From contig JAPLGO010000001.1 of assembly GCA_026390115.1 (NCBI GenBank), positions 160,978-224,977 on the forward strand: a DNA stretch of 64,000 nt, in the 5' to 3' direction. Under the pieces are notes generated by a model. That model worked only from the letters and a program-made list of their open reading frames with translations, did not search any database and was not told the DNA's origin. Below, piece after piece: positions 17,577-25,845 of the stretch. This DNA is from Campylobacterales bacterium (GTDB taxonomy: Bacteria > Campylobacterota > Campylobacteria > Campylobacterales > Sulfurimonadaceae). Made by a program: the position numbers and the translations under genes. Positions within the stretch are counted from its first letter, which is position 1. Each line of letters begins with the position of its first letter.

Positions 17577-19196
17577 ATGAGAAGTGATGTTTTAATTATA
17601 GGAGCGGGCGGTGCAGGTTTGGTTGCTGCCATACATGCTCATTCTGCCGGTGCAAAAGTGCGAATCCTAACCAAAGATTACCCTACCAGAAGCCAGACAA
17701 CAATGGCTCAGGGCGGAATTAATGCAGCACTGGGAAATGTGAGCGAAGATAGCATTGAGGCACATGTTCAAAACACTCTCAAATCTGCGCACGGCTTAGC
17801 AAATGAAGAATCAGTCAGATTTATGTGCGAACAAGCACCGACAGCTGTACATTGGCTCGATAGCATCGGCGTATGCTTCAGCAGAACCAAAGATGCAAAA
17901 ATCGCTCAGAGAACTCTTGGCGGTGCCTCTGCTCCTCGTGCTTGTTACGCTCAAGATTACACTGGACTTAAAATTCTTCACACATTATATGATAGAGTTC
18001 TCGCAGCCGGCATTGAAATTTTAAACGAAAGATACCTTCTCAATTTTATAACAAACAAAGATGAAACTAACAAATCTTATGCATGCGGAGCAACTGTTTT
18101 AAACATTCGCACAGGCGAAATAGAGAACTATGAAAGTGCCTCAGTTATTGTCGCAACCGGAGGATACAGCAGAATCTATCACAAACACTCTACCAATGCC
18201 ATCGGCTCAACAGGCGATGGCATTGCCGCTGCAATTCGTGCAGGGGCAAGACTCAGAGACATGGAGTTTATTCAGTTTCATCCTACTGCTCTTAAAAACT
18301 CTTCAATCCTTATTTCAGAGAGTGCCAGAGGCGCCGGCGGACATCTTTTAAACTCTAAGGGTGAAAGATTTACGAACGAGTTGGCTCCGCGTGATGAAGT
18401 AGCCCGTGCAATTCACAACGAGATAGAAAGAGGCGAAGATGTATTTTTGGATATTCGTCATTTAGGCGAAGCGTTTATAGACGAGGAGCTTCCTCAAGAG
18501 AGAAAATTGGCAAAACTTTATGAAAATGTTGACCCTATTTATGAACTAATTCCCATAAAACCGGTCGCGCACTACACCATGGGCGGTATCGAGGTGGATA
18601 AAAACTCCCAAACCAAACTGGAAGGACTTTTTGCCGTGGGCGAGTGTGCAAGCCACAAAGTGCATGGAGCAAACCGTCTTGGCGGAAACTCTCTCTTAGA
18701 GCTTGTAGTTTTTGGAAAACAAGCGGGAGAGAGCGCAGCAAAGCATGCAAAAAAGTTTGATAAAAAAATTGATACAACAATACAAACAAACACTACTAAC
18801 AATTTTATAACTGATGTAAAACAGTTTACAAACCAAATAGATTTTTATCAAAAGCGAAAGATAATAGGCAATATTTTTTATGACAATGTTGGAATAAGCA
18901 GAAATGAGATGGGCTTAAAGGCAGCTCTTAAAGCTATTCGTCAAATTCAAAAAGAGATTCCTTTTATGGGTCCAAGAGATAAGTCAAAACTCTATAATAC
19001 AAACCTTGTCGAGTTTATTGAGTTTGTAAACATGGTGGAGCTTTGCGAAATAATTTTGGTTTGTGCGATAAGTAGAAATGAGAGCCGCGGTGCGCACTTT
19101 AGAGCAGATATACCAAACGAAAACGACATGGTATACAAGGCGCATACGATAACTTGGAAAGAAAATGATGTACTTTATGCAGACTTTATGGAGTAG
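17577..19196 (+). CDS. Fumarate reductase/succinate dehydrogenase-family flavoprotein
   Basis: A 539-residue FAD enzyme. The N-terminus is directly the dinucleotide-binding motif (DVLIIGAGGAGLVAAIHAHS) with no Tat signal. Fumarate-site motifs are present: RDMEFIQFHPTAL, NELAPRDEVARA and KPVAHYTMGGI. The residue after TRS, usually His and covalently attached to FAD in classical SdhA/FrdA, is Gln (TRSQTTMAQGG), so FAD is probably non-covalent. The C-terminal domain has ISRNESRGAHFR. It pairs with an iron-sulfur subunit 3 bases downstream, but no membrane anchor gene follows. It could be a TfrAB- or MfrAB-like enzyme without its membrane partner nearby. Confidence 0.85.
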   Translation: MRSDVLIIGAGGAGLVAAIHAHSAGAKVRILTKDYPTRSQTTMAQGGINAALGNVSEDSIEAHVQNTLKSAHGLANEESVRFMCEQAPTAVHWLDSIGVCFSRTKDAKIAQRTLGGASAPRACYAQDYTGLKILHTLYDRVLAAGIEILNERYLLNFITNKDETNKSYACGATVLNIRTGEIENYESASVIVATGGYSRIYHKHSTNAIGSTGDGIAAAIRAGARLRDMEFIQFHPTALKNSSILISESARGAGGHLLNSKGERFTNELAPRDEVARAIHNEIERGEDVFLDIRHLGEAFIDEELPQERKLAKLYENVDPIYELIPIKPVAHYTMGGIEVDKNSQTKLEGLFAVGECASHKVHGANRLGGNSLLELVVFGKQAGESAAKHAKKFDKKIDTTIQTNTTNNFITDVKQFTNQIDFYQKRKIIGNIFYDNVGISRNEMGLKAALKAIRQIQKEIPFMGPRDKSKLYNTNLVEFIEFVNMVELCEIILVCAISRNESRGAHFRADIPNENDMVYKAHTITWKENDVLYADFME

Positions 19197-19199
19197 TTT

Positions 19200-19901
19200 A
19201 TGAAGATAAAAATCAAAAGGGAAGAGGTTGCAGAGTATGAAGTTGAGATGCAGAATGCAACACTCTTAGAAGTTTTAAATGAGATAAAAACAAAGCAGGA
19301 TTCAACCCTTACCTACTCCAGCGGATGCAGAAGCAGTGTCTGCGGCAGTTGTTCAGTGCGTGTCAACGGCAAAGAAGTCTTGGCATGCGGATATAAGGTA
19401 CAAAATGAGGATTTAGTTGAGCCTCTTAGAAATGTAACTGTACTTCGTGATTTGGTTGTAGACATGGAAAGGGCTTACTCTTTCAATACAAAAGCAAAAG
19501 CTTGGCAAATTTTCCAAAGCAAAAATATTTCATTAACTATGGAGGATGAGAAGCGAAATGAAGTGCAAAGCGACTGTATTCTTTGCGGCTCATGTTACAG
19601 CGCTTGTCCTGTTTATGCAGTAAACGAGGAGTTTCTTGGTCCATTCTCACTCACAAGAGTTTGGAGATATGTGAGCGATGCGAGAGAGGATGGCGTACAT
19701 GCAAAAATTGACAACATTCAGACCAACGGCGTTTGGGATTGTACTCTTTGCAATGAGTGTACAATGGTTTGCCCACAGGAAATTTCTAGCAAAGCGGATA
19801 TAGAAAAACTTCGCTCAAAATCTGCGATGCTTGGGTTTACAGACCCCAATTTTAGTAATTTTGGCGGCGATTTTAGTTTCGATGGGAGTCCTAGTTTTTA
19901 A
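19200..19901 (+). CDS. Fumarate reductase/succinate dehydrogenase iron-sulfur subunit
   Basis: A 233-residue electron-transfer subunit. The N-terminal ferredoxin fold has the [2Fe-2S] motif CRSSVCGSC with a later Cys (VLACGY). The C-terminal half has CILCGSCYSACP and CTLCNECTMVCP. The second motif keeps a Cys at the position that is normally non-Cys in the classical [3Fe-4S] site, so a second [4Fe-4S] cluster is possible. It starts 3 bases after the flavoprotein gene, with GGAG inside the upstream coding end. It lacks the extra CCG domain of longer MfrB/TfrB proteins. Confidence 0.88.
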   Translation: MKIKIKREEVAEYEVEMQNATLLEVLNEIKTKQDSTLTYSSGCRSSVCGSCSVRVNGKEVLACGYKVQNEDLVEPLRNVTVLRDLVVDMERAYSFNTKAKAWQIFQSKNISLTMEDEKRNEVQSDCILCGSCYSACPVYAVNEEFLGPFSLTRVWRYVSDAREDGVHAKIDNIQTNGVWDCTLCNECTMVCPQEISSKADIEKLRSKSAMLGFTDPNFSNFGGDFSFDGSPSF

Positions 19902-19933
19902 AACAACTAACAGTACTAACAATTGAAATGTGT

Positions 19934-19939
19934 TATAAT
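19934..19939 (+). promoter_or_regulatory. Sigma-70 -10 box before yajQ
   Basis: TATAAT preceded by TGT, 29 bases before the yajQ ATG in the only sizeable gap of this region. It marks a new transcription unit after the iron-sulfur gene. Confidence 0.6.
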
Positions 19940-19968
19940 AATTCTCAATTAATGTAAAAGGGTTTAAT

Positions 19969-20466
19969 ATGGCAAAAGAGTATTCATTTGATATTAGTGC
20001 AAAAATAAACATGCAGAGTTTTAAAGATGCGATAAATCTTGTTGACAGAGAGGTTGCAAACCGTTATGACTTCAAGGGTACAAATTATGAAGTCGCCTAT
20101 AAAGAAAAGGACAAACTTCTTGTTTTGGTAGCTTCAAGCGATAATAAACTTGACGCTCTCAAAGATGTGGTAATCGCAAAACTTCTAAAACAGGGTTTGT
20201 CATCTAAAGTTTTAGATGAGCAAAAAGTGGAAGATGCAAGCGGCGGAACAAGAAAAGCGACTTTTAAGATTGTTGATTATATAGAGTCCAAAGAAGCAAA
20301 AAAAATAACTGCTGAGATAAAAAACCTAAAACTCAAAGTAAATGCCCAGATAGAGGGAGATTCTATAAGAGTAAAGGGTGCAAAACTTGATGATTTGCAA
20401 GCTGTAATCGCTGCAATTCGCGGAATGGAGTGGGAAGCTCCACTTGTGTTTGAGAACATGAGATAA
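19969..20466 (+). CDS. yajQ: YajQ-family nucleotide-binding protein
   Basis: A 165-residue protein matching YajQ/DUF520 across its length: SFDISAKINMQSFKDAINLV, NRYDFKG and a C-terminal VKGAKLDDLQAVIAAIRGME. The family has two RRM-like domains that bind nucleic acid or nucleotides; a Xanthomonas member binds c-di-GMP. That role is not proven here but suits the c-di-GMP-rich window. It is cytoplasmic and heads a run reaching cobC. Confidence 0.92.
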   Translation: MAKEYSFDISAKINMQSFKDAINLVDREVANRYDFKGTNYEVAYKEKDKLLVLVASSDNKLDALKDVVIAKLLKQGLSSKVLDEQKVEDASGGTRKATFKIVDYIESKEAKKITAEIKNLKLKVNAQIEGDSIRVKGAKLDDLQAVIAAIRGMEWEAPLVFENMR

Positions 20467-20471
20467 TCCAC

Positions 20472-21116
20472 ATGTCAAAAATGAGCATTGAAGATGCAGC
20501 TACCCATTTTGGGGTTTCAAAAGAGGCTATCCATAACAGAATCAGAAGAGGCTCATTGCAAAGCGTTGTAGAAAGTGGTGTAAAGCTTGTTGAAATAGAT
20601 GGGGCTGTTTCACAAGCAACTAACAGAACACAAACGAAAAAAAGTGACAAAAATCAGGATGATAAATACTATAAATTTTTAGAAGAGCAGAATGTAAAAC
20701 TTCAGGAGAAAGTTGAAAAACTTGAAGGTGAGACAAGAACCCTCCGAGACCAAAAAGAGCGGATGCTCATAGAAGAGCGAATAAAAATAGAACAAATTTA
20801 TAGAGATAAAGACGAGCAGTTAAAAAATATCCTCAACACTATCTCTTCACAATTTATGCTCAACACTCCGATGTATGAGAGCATAAAAGAGCCGCATGTG
20901 GAGGCTGATATTGAAGATATTGAAGATGAGCCAAAAGAAAAGAGCCAACGCTTATCTCTAAAAAAATATCTCAAACAGAGCGGTTTTTCGGAGCAGATGC
21001 AAGAAAAAATTAAAAAGAGATTTAAAAAAATAAAAGATGATAAAAGAGTTGTTGCTGTTGGCAAAAAAATGTATATTGATTTGAGTAAATATGACTACAG
21101 CGATATAGTACGGTAG
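20472..21116 (+). CDS. HTH and coiled-coil DNA-binding protein
   Basis: A 214-residue protein. Residues about 4-40 look like a MerR/excisionase-type helix-turn-helix (IEDAATHFGVSKEAIHNRIR, RGSL). A long charged coiled coil follows (about 65-125), then an acidic linker and a basic C-terminal region (KKRFKKIKDDKRVVAVGKKM). Translation may start at 20472 or at the ATG at 20481. It is probably a transcription or nucleoid regulator; targets are unknown. Its stop directly abuts the cobU start, so the two are translationally linked. Confidence 0.7.
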   Translation: MSKMSIEDAATHFGVSKEAIHNRIRRGSLQSVVESGVKLVEIDGAVSQATNRTQTKKSDKNQDDKYYKFLEEQNVKLQEKVEKLEGETRTLRDQKERMLIEERIKIEQIYRDKDEQLKNILNTISSQFMLNTPMYESIKEPHVEADIEDIEDEPKEKSQRLSLKKYLKQSGFSEQMQEKIKKRFKKIKDDKRVVAVGKKMYIDLSKYDYSDIVR

Positions 21117-21614
21117 ATGAAAGCACTCTTTATCGGCGGTATAAAAAGCGGTAAATCTTTGCATGCAGAAAATTTTATATTAAAAAACTCATTAACAAAA
21201 CCTTACTATTTGGCTACTACTGAGTTTATTGATGATGAGATGCAGATAAGAATTAATGAGCATAAAAAACAGCGAAAAGATAATTTTATAACTATTGAAG
21301 AGCCGTTAAAACTTTACGAAAAAATACTACTGGGGTGTCACGATAGCGTTTTGGTTGAGTGTCTGAGTATATGGATTAATAATATGCTTTATCACGGATT
21401 TGATTTTTTTGCTATGAAAGAAGAACTAACTAACATTCTAAAACTCAAACAAAACATAGTGTTTGTTATAAATGATGTTGGCTGCGGTGTTATTCCTGAA
21501 AATAAATTAGCAAGAGAGTTTATTGACATCAGCGGAAAATTATCACAACTTATAGCATCGCACTGTGATGAAGTTTATCATACGGTTGCCGGCATAGCAA
21601 CTAGGATAAAATGA
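21117..21614 (+). CDS. cobU: Adenosylcobinamide kinase / phosphate guanylyltransferase
   Basis: A 165-residue enzyme that phosphorylates adenosylcobinamide and then attaches GMP, in the nucleotide-loop assembly of vitamin B12. The P-loop is at the N-terminus (FIGGIKSGKSLHAE). Conserved segments follow: YLATTEFIDDEMQIRINEHK, a LVECLSIWINNML strand and the VVP-type NDVGCGVIPENKLAREF motif. It overlaps cobS by 4 bases. With cobS and cobC it forms a salvage/late-step module. Confidence 0.9.
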   Translation: MKALFIGGIKSGKSLHAENFILKNSLTKPYYLATTEFIDDEMQIRINEHKKQRKDNFITIEEPLKLYEKILLGCHDSVLVECLSIWINNMLYHGFDFFAMKEELTNILKLKQNIVFVINDVGCGVIPENKLAREFIDISGKLSQLIASHCDEVYHTVAGIATRIK

Positions 21615-22348
21615 GAGATATTTTTAAAGGTTTCGCCCTTGCCGTCTCTATGCTTACTACGCTTCCTTTTTTTAGAGTGCATGATTTCAGCAAAGGAATA
21701 AACGGCTATGCGGTCATGTTTTACCCTTTGGTTGGATTCATTCTTGGCACAATATTGTGGGGCATGCATGAACTCTTAAATCCCTATATTTCACATGCGC
21801 ACCTAGGGGTTATCATCTTTGGCATGTGGATATTTCTCACAGGTGCCCTGCATCTTGATGGTCTGAGTGATACTATTGATGGAATTTACGCTCCAAAAGA
21901 GAGAGCCTTACAAGTCATGAAAGAGCCCCATATCGGAGCAATGGGAATGATATTTACCGCTACTTTTTTAATTGTAAAAGCTTCTACTTTGTGGGTGTTT
22001 GACGTTTTCTATCTACTTCCTCTGGTTTTGATGCTCTCTCGTTTTAATACAGTTTTGGCAATCTACCTCTATCCCTATGTAAGCCCCAACGGCATGAGCA
22101 GTTTTGCAAAAAATGAGCTAAGAAAGGTTCAGGTTTTAGCAGCAACTTTTTATGTCATTATATTTGGCATGTGGGCGCTCGGCTCATGGAGCTTTGTTTT
22201 GATGTTTGCGAATGTGTTAGTTTTGTTTGTTATAAAGCTCTATTTTGTGAAAAGATATGGTGGTTTTACAGGAGATATTTACGGTTTTACTATTGAGATA
22301 ACAGAGTTGATTCTGTTAAACAGCATACTGATTATCGGCATTTCATGA
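21611..22348 (+). CDS. cobS: Adenosylcobinamide-GDP ribazoletransferase (cobalamin synthase)
   Basis: A 245-residue polytopic inner-membrane enzyme that joins adenosylcobinamide-GDP to alpha-ribazole. The signature GALHLDGLSDTIDGIYAPKE, with its metal-binding acidic residues, lies near residue 80. It is followed by KEPHIGAMGM and several hydrophobic helices. The last segment (GFTGDIYGFTIEITELIL) is typical. It overlaps both neighbours by 4 bases, showing tight translational coupling. Confidence 0.93.
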   Translation: MRDIFKGFALAVSMLTTLPFFRVHDFSKGINGYAVMFYPLVGFILGTILWGMHELLNPYISHAHLGVIIFGMWIFLTGALHLDGLSDTIDGIYAPKERALQVMKEPHIGAMGMIFTATFLIVKASTLWVFDVFYLLPLVLMLSRFNTVLAIYLYPYVSPNGMSSFAKNELRKVQVLAATFYVIIFGMWALGSWSFVLMFANVLVLFVIKLYFVKRYGGFTGDIYGFTIEITELILLNSILIIGIS

Positions 22349-22914
22349 AAATCACTCTCATTCGCCATGCAGAAGTTGAAGAAGCGTATCATAAAAAATA
22401 TAATGGGCATCTGGATATTGGACTCTCAAAAAAAGGATACGAATCAGCCAAAAAATTAGCCAAACATTTTAACAACATAAACTTTGAGAGTGTTTTTTGC
22501 TCAGACCTTATTCGTGCAAAAGAGACTATTAAATACTTTGGGCATACCAAAGATGCAATCTACACACAGAGGCTGAGAGAGAAGTCATGGGGACGGCATG
22601 AAGGGCTTAGTTTTGATGAAATAACTGCGCAAGGCGAGATAGAGTATAAAGATTTTTCGCAGTGGATAAATGCACTTGACGGCGAAGATTATAAGAGTTA
22701 TACAAAAAGAGTAGAAGAGTTTTTTTTAGAGTTCCTGCCATCACTAAAACAAAAAAATGTTTTAGTAGTTACACATGCCGGAGTAATAAGAGTTTTTATA
22801 GGCATAGTCCTAAATCTTAGCCTTGAAGAAGCATTTAGCATATCATTCCCCTATGCAGCATATGTAATTTACGATAGCCAAAATAAAAGTTTTAGCGAAA
22901 CAAAAAATTTATAA
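22345..22914 (+). CDS. cobC: Histidine phosphatase, probable alpha-ribazole phosphatase CobC
   Basis: A 189-residue phosphoglycerate mutase-like enzyme with the catalytic LIRHAEVEE motif at the N-terminus, RAKETIKYF, REKSWGRHEG and the second catalytic His in VVTHAGVIRV. Its position after cobU-cobS, with a 4-base overlap, points to dephosphorylation of alpha-ribazole phosphate or adenosylcobalamin phosphate. The fold alone does not fix the substrate. Confidence 0.85.
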   Translation: MKITLIRHAEVEEAYHKKYNGHLDIGLSKKGYESAKKLAKHFNNINFESVFCSDLIRAKETIKYFGHTKDAIYTQRLREKSWGRHEGLSFDEITAQGEIEYKDFSQWINALDGEDYKSYTKRVEEFFLEFLPSLKQKNVLVVTHAGVIRVFIGIVLNLSLEEAFSISFPYAAYVIYDSQNKSFSETKNL

Positions 22915-22950
22915 ATCGGCAATATTACTAAAAATTAAGAACGAACTCGG

Positions 22951-22956
22951 TAAAAT
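22951..22956 (+). promoter_or_regulatory. -10 box of the tRNA-Ser gene
   Basis: TAAAAT lies 17 bases before the first tRNA base, after CTCGG. Spacing fits a start a few bases upstream of the mature 5' end. Confidence 0.5.
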
Positions 22957-22972
22957 TCAACTTCTCATACAA

Positions 22973-23060
22973 GGACAGTTGGGAGAGCGGTTGAATCTAC
23001 TACCTTGGAAAGGTAGCGTAGGGAAACCTACCGAGGGTTCGAACCCCTCACTGTCCACCA
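22973..23060 (+). tRNA. tRNA-Ser (anticodon GGA)
   Basis: An 88-base gene with a 7-bp acceptor stem (GGACAGT/ACTGTCC), the anticodon arm CTACC-TTGGAAA-GGTAG giving GGA, and a long variable arm (CGTAGGGAAACCTACC) as expected for a class II serine tRNA. The T arm is GAGGGTTCGAACCCCTC, and CCA is encoded. The last 17 bases form part of the left attachment repeat of the downstream island, so the integrated element keeps the tRNA intact. Confidence 0.96.
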
Positions 23061-23063
23061 GAA
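23044..23063. repeat. Left attachment repeat (in tRNA-Ser 3' end)
   Basis: The 20-base sequence CCCCTCACTGTCCACCAGAA covers the end of the T arm, the acceptor stem, CCA and three following bases. An exact copy occurs at 28138-28157. The pair is the signature of site-specific integration by a tyrosine recombinase at a tRNA 3' end. Confidence 0.88.
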
Positions 23064-23163
23064 GAACAAAAATGACTTCAAACACCCTAAAATAGGGACT
23101 AACACCAGCACAAAACATATAAAGAATCAACTGTATGACACTTCTAACAAAAACTATGCACCT

Positions 23164-24338
23164 TTGAGAATTTACAAAGTTCAAGATATTTACTATTACA
23201 GAAGAAAGATTAATAAAAAACAGTATAGAATTAGTTTGAAAACAAAGGATTTAAAGATTGCTTTAAATCGTAGAAAACTTTTGAACCTGCTCAATGATGG
23301 AGAATTTATGTATACATTTTCAAAAGGTGATTTTAAAATCATTTTTGAATACGACACTATGGAAGAATATAGAGAAATGTATAAAGATGCAGAAGAAGCT
23401 TATAAAAACGCAATGCTCTATAATTATGAAAGAGTTCAAACAGCTTTATCACAAGTTGATACTTCTCCTCAATCTGCTGAACACTCTATAACTTTTGAAG
23501 AATTAAAGAGTAAATTTCTTGTTATGAAAAATAAGTCAAATAAAGTTGGGGACAGTAGCTATAAGCAATATTATTCTATTTTTACCAAATTAATTAAATA
23601 TTTCAAAGACAGAAATATACATTCTCTTAACATAGAAGATTTTGAAGGATTTAGAGACTATTTAATCAGCTCTGGTCTGGTTGCCAAAACTATCAATGGA
23701 ATAATGCGAAATGTAAATCAATTTATAAAATTTGGTGTTAATTATAAATATCTCAAAGAAAATAATATTGAGGGCTTAGAGACATTAAAAGAAATAACAG
23801 TAAAAAAAGAAAATTTCACTGACGAAGAAATAAACGCTGTTCTAAATTATGAAGATATAGAACCAAATTATAAAATGGCGTTTAAAATAGCGATTTACAC
23901 AGGTATGAGAGTATCAGAAATTATCAATATTGAAAATGAAAACATAAGAGAAAAAGATAGCATTACATACATAGATTTACCTAAATCAAAGACAGATGCA
24001 GGGATTAGAGATATTCCTATTTGTGACAAACTTTTAAGCGATATAAAAAATACAAAATTTCCACTATTTCCAGAAAAACTCAAAGCGCTGTTCAAAAAGC
24101 AATATTGCGAAAACTTTATAAAATTCTTGATGTTGAAGGCGAAAAAGTATTTCACACATTTAGAGCCACTTTCATAGGCAAGGCTGTAAATACTTTCCCT
24201 GAAAAACTTCCCATTATTCAAGAAATAGTTGGACATAGCAAAAGTGATAATAGTTCTTTGACGATTGATACATACGCAAAAGGTTTTAACTTAAAGCTAA
24301 AAAAAGAAATTGTTGACGCGATAGAATATACTTCATAA
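23164..24338 (+). pseudogene. Tyrosine recombinase (integrase), frameshifted
   Basis: The first frame (23164-24177, TTG start) gives an N-terminal Arm-type region, a core-binding domain (residues about 115-215) and the catalytic TGMRVSEI arginine. The remainder, with HTFRATF, IVGHSK and the nucleophile region TIDTYAKGF, lies in another frame (24105-24338). A -1 shift in the five-A run at 24094-24098 joins them as ALFKK-AILRKLYKILDVEG, a natural-looking recombinase. The frame upstream of 23164 stays open towards the tRNA but has no ATG. It is an inactivated integrase unless the shift is a sequencing error or recoding. Confidence 0.8.
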
Positions 24339-24384
24339 TATTATTCGCTTATCTCTAAGGATGAACAAGTTCAAAATATCAGTG

Positions 24385-24427
24385 ATTGATTGATTTACAA
24401 TAGCTACGCTAGGCTAAATCAATCAAT
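24385..24427. terminator. Bidirectional hairpin between integrase and minus-strand operon
   Basis: A perfect 13-bp inverted repeat, ATTGATTGATTTA and TAAATCAATCAAT, encloses 17 bases that themselves hold TAGC/GCTA. It sits in the 96-base gap where the integrase and the 24435-25301 gene converge. That is the right place for a shared terminator, although strong T-runs are lacking. Confidence 0.5.
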
Positions 24428-24434
24428 TGCCAAT

Positions 24435-25301
24435 CTATATATCAATATCAAAGCTACTTTTTCTCTTAGTGCTTAAAATAACATCTTTGATATTTTTATT
24501 TACAAGCTCCATATTCTTATCAAACTTCTCCTGATTGTTCTCTTCAAGAGCTTTATCCATGCGATTTAGATAGATTAATACTCTTTTTTCAACCTTCTCT
24601 TCAAGGTCTTCTAAAATAGTGTCAATACTGCTTTTATACTCATTTAGTGCATCTCTTTGCTTGTCTAATTTAGATTTATTAATTGGTATTTTTTTCTTTG
24701 CCGTTGGTTTATTGGTTTTTATAACATATTCATTTATATCATAGCCTTTTGCTCTTGCTACTTCAATTGCGATATTTTTCAATAAAAATGAGTATTTCTT
24801 TTTAGACAAATCAAGTTTGACATCTTTGATATACTCTGACAGCACAAAATTAAACTGCATCATACTACCTTGCTCTTGCTTGTGTATGTTGTAGAAATTA
24901 TTGTCCTGTATATGGTTAATTATGTCTTCTCTTTTCATATCAAGATTATTAGCATCGATTAGGTTAGTAAAGAACTTTAACAATATAGACTGAATGGCGC
25001 TTTTCTCTTTTTTGTCGTCTTTGAAAGAAAAAGGAAAGTTTATTGTGAAAGAATGCCCATATTTGTTTGGTGGTTTCCCACCAACACCTTTTAATAGTTG
25101 TTTAGTATGTGCAACTTCAAGAGGAATGCACATATTTAAAAATACCTTTTGCATAGATTGAAAGTTTCTTATTGAATGACCATCTTTTATGTGATTTTTG
25201 TGATTATTATTGGTTAAATACCTTAAATAAGTCAATAACCCATTCTTGCCAGATTTAATCGTCTTTGCGATGGTTATCCAGTTTTTTAGCTTCCTGCTCA
25301 T
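24435..25301 (-). CDS. Unrecognised island protein, possibly mobilisation-related
   Basis: A 288-residue, very Lys/Asn-rich protein. Visible parts: an N-terminal GKNGLLTYLRYLTNN segment, GHSFTINFPFSF near residue 85, a helical middle with HKQEQGSMMQFNFVLSEYI (about 145-165), a basic stretch (TAKKKIPINKSKLDKQ) and a C-terminal coiled coil. The LLTYLRYLT plus beta-strand order faintly recalls small relaxases, but I see no HxH or HUH-type metal triad and do not assign it. It overlaps the upstream 94-residue gene by 4 bases (ATGA), so they form an operon transcribed toward the integrase. Confidence 0.65.
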   Translation of the reverse strand: MSRKLKNWITIAKTIKSGKNGLLTYLRYLTNNNHKNHIKDGHSIRNFQSMQKVFLNMCIPLEVAHTKQLLKGVGGKPPNKYGHSFTINFPFSFKDDKKEKSAIQSILLKFFTNLIDANNLDMKREDIINHIQDNNFYNIHKQEQGSMMQFNFVLSEYIKDVKLDLSKKKYSFLLKNIAIEVARAKGYDINEYVIKTNKPTAKKKIPINKSKLDKQRDALNEYKSSIDTILEDLEEKVEKRVLIYLNRMDKALEENNQEKFDKNMELVNKNIKDVILSTKRKSSFDIDI

Positions 25302-25582
25302 TTGTTGAAGTCTTTTAGCTCTTGTTCAAGCTGTTTTAACTCTAATTTTTTTTGTTTAATCAAATCTTTAAAATATACAATTTTATTATCTTTGATTTTT
25401 ACAAATATTTTAAGCATATGTATATTTGTTAATGTATGACTAATTTTTTCTATGCATTTGATGCTTTCACACTCTTGCATTTGCTCAATCAATTCAGCAA
25501 GCTCTTTTAGCTCCTCTTTATTAATACTATCAATACTACTCGTTAATCCGTCAATCTCTTCTTTTATATTTTCATATTTCAT
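25298..25582 (-). CDS. Small coiled-coil island protein
   Basis: A 94-residue acidic/basic helical protein with two heptad-like stretches (EELKELAELIEQMQECESIK and LIKQKKLELKQLEQELKDF) around a short beta segment (LKIFVKIKDNKIVYF). It is the first gene of a two-gene operon, with a 4-base overlap with the 288-residue protein. Size and position are compatible with an accessory or partner protein, such as a relaxosome or toxin-antitoxin type partner. Nothing specific identifies it. Confidence 0.55.
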   Translation of the reverse strand: MKYENIKEEIDGLTSSIDSINKEELKELAELIEQMQECESIKCIEKISHTLTNIHMLKIFVKIKDNKIVYFKDLIKQKKLELKQLEQELKDFNK

Positions 25583-25845
25583 TTTTTACACCTTTAAAAG
25601 TTTTATAACTCTTAATTATGCAAATGAAAAAAAATAATAGGAATAGATATGACTTTTAAAAAGGCTTATTCAAGATAGGAGAACCGTTGGTTATCTCTTC
25701 TTGCAAAGGGAAAACCCTTTTGAAACCCTTTTTTATACATATTTCTTAAAACATTAAATTTAATAAAATGTTGTTTTCACTTCTTTAAATATAATAAAAA
25801 ATGATTATTTAGGCGCTCATTTTTTCATTACGTCCCAAATAAGCA
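25583..25845. other. Short island gap with no gene seen
   Basis: An AT-rich 263-base gap between the end of the VirK-like gene and the start of the 94-residue gene, both minus-strand. It should hold the promoter of the two-gene operon. A hairpin AAAGGG-AAAA-CCCTTT at 25705-25720 could terminate transcripts leaving the VirK-like gene. Nothing else is evident. Confidence 0.45.

Noticed and set aside
22957-23184. Minus-strand 75-codon ORF across the tRNA-Ser gene
   Set aside because: It reads through the tRNA and the attachment repeat, with no supporting signal.
25705-25720. Hairpin AAAGGG-AAAA-CCCTTT as a regulatory switch
   Set aside because: A 6-bp stem in AT-rich sequence is not distinctive. 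At most it is a terminator for the VirK-like gene.
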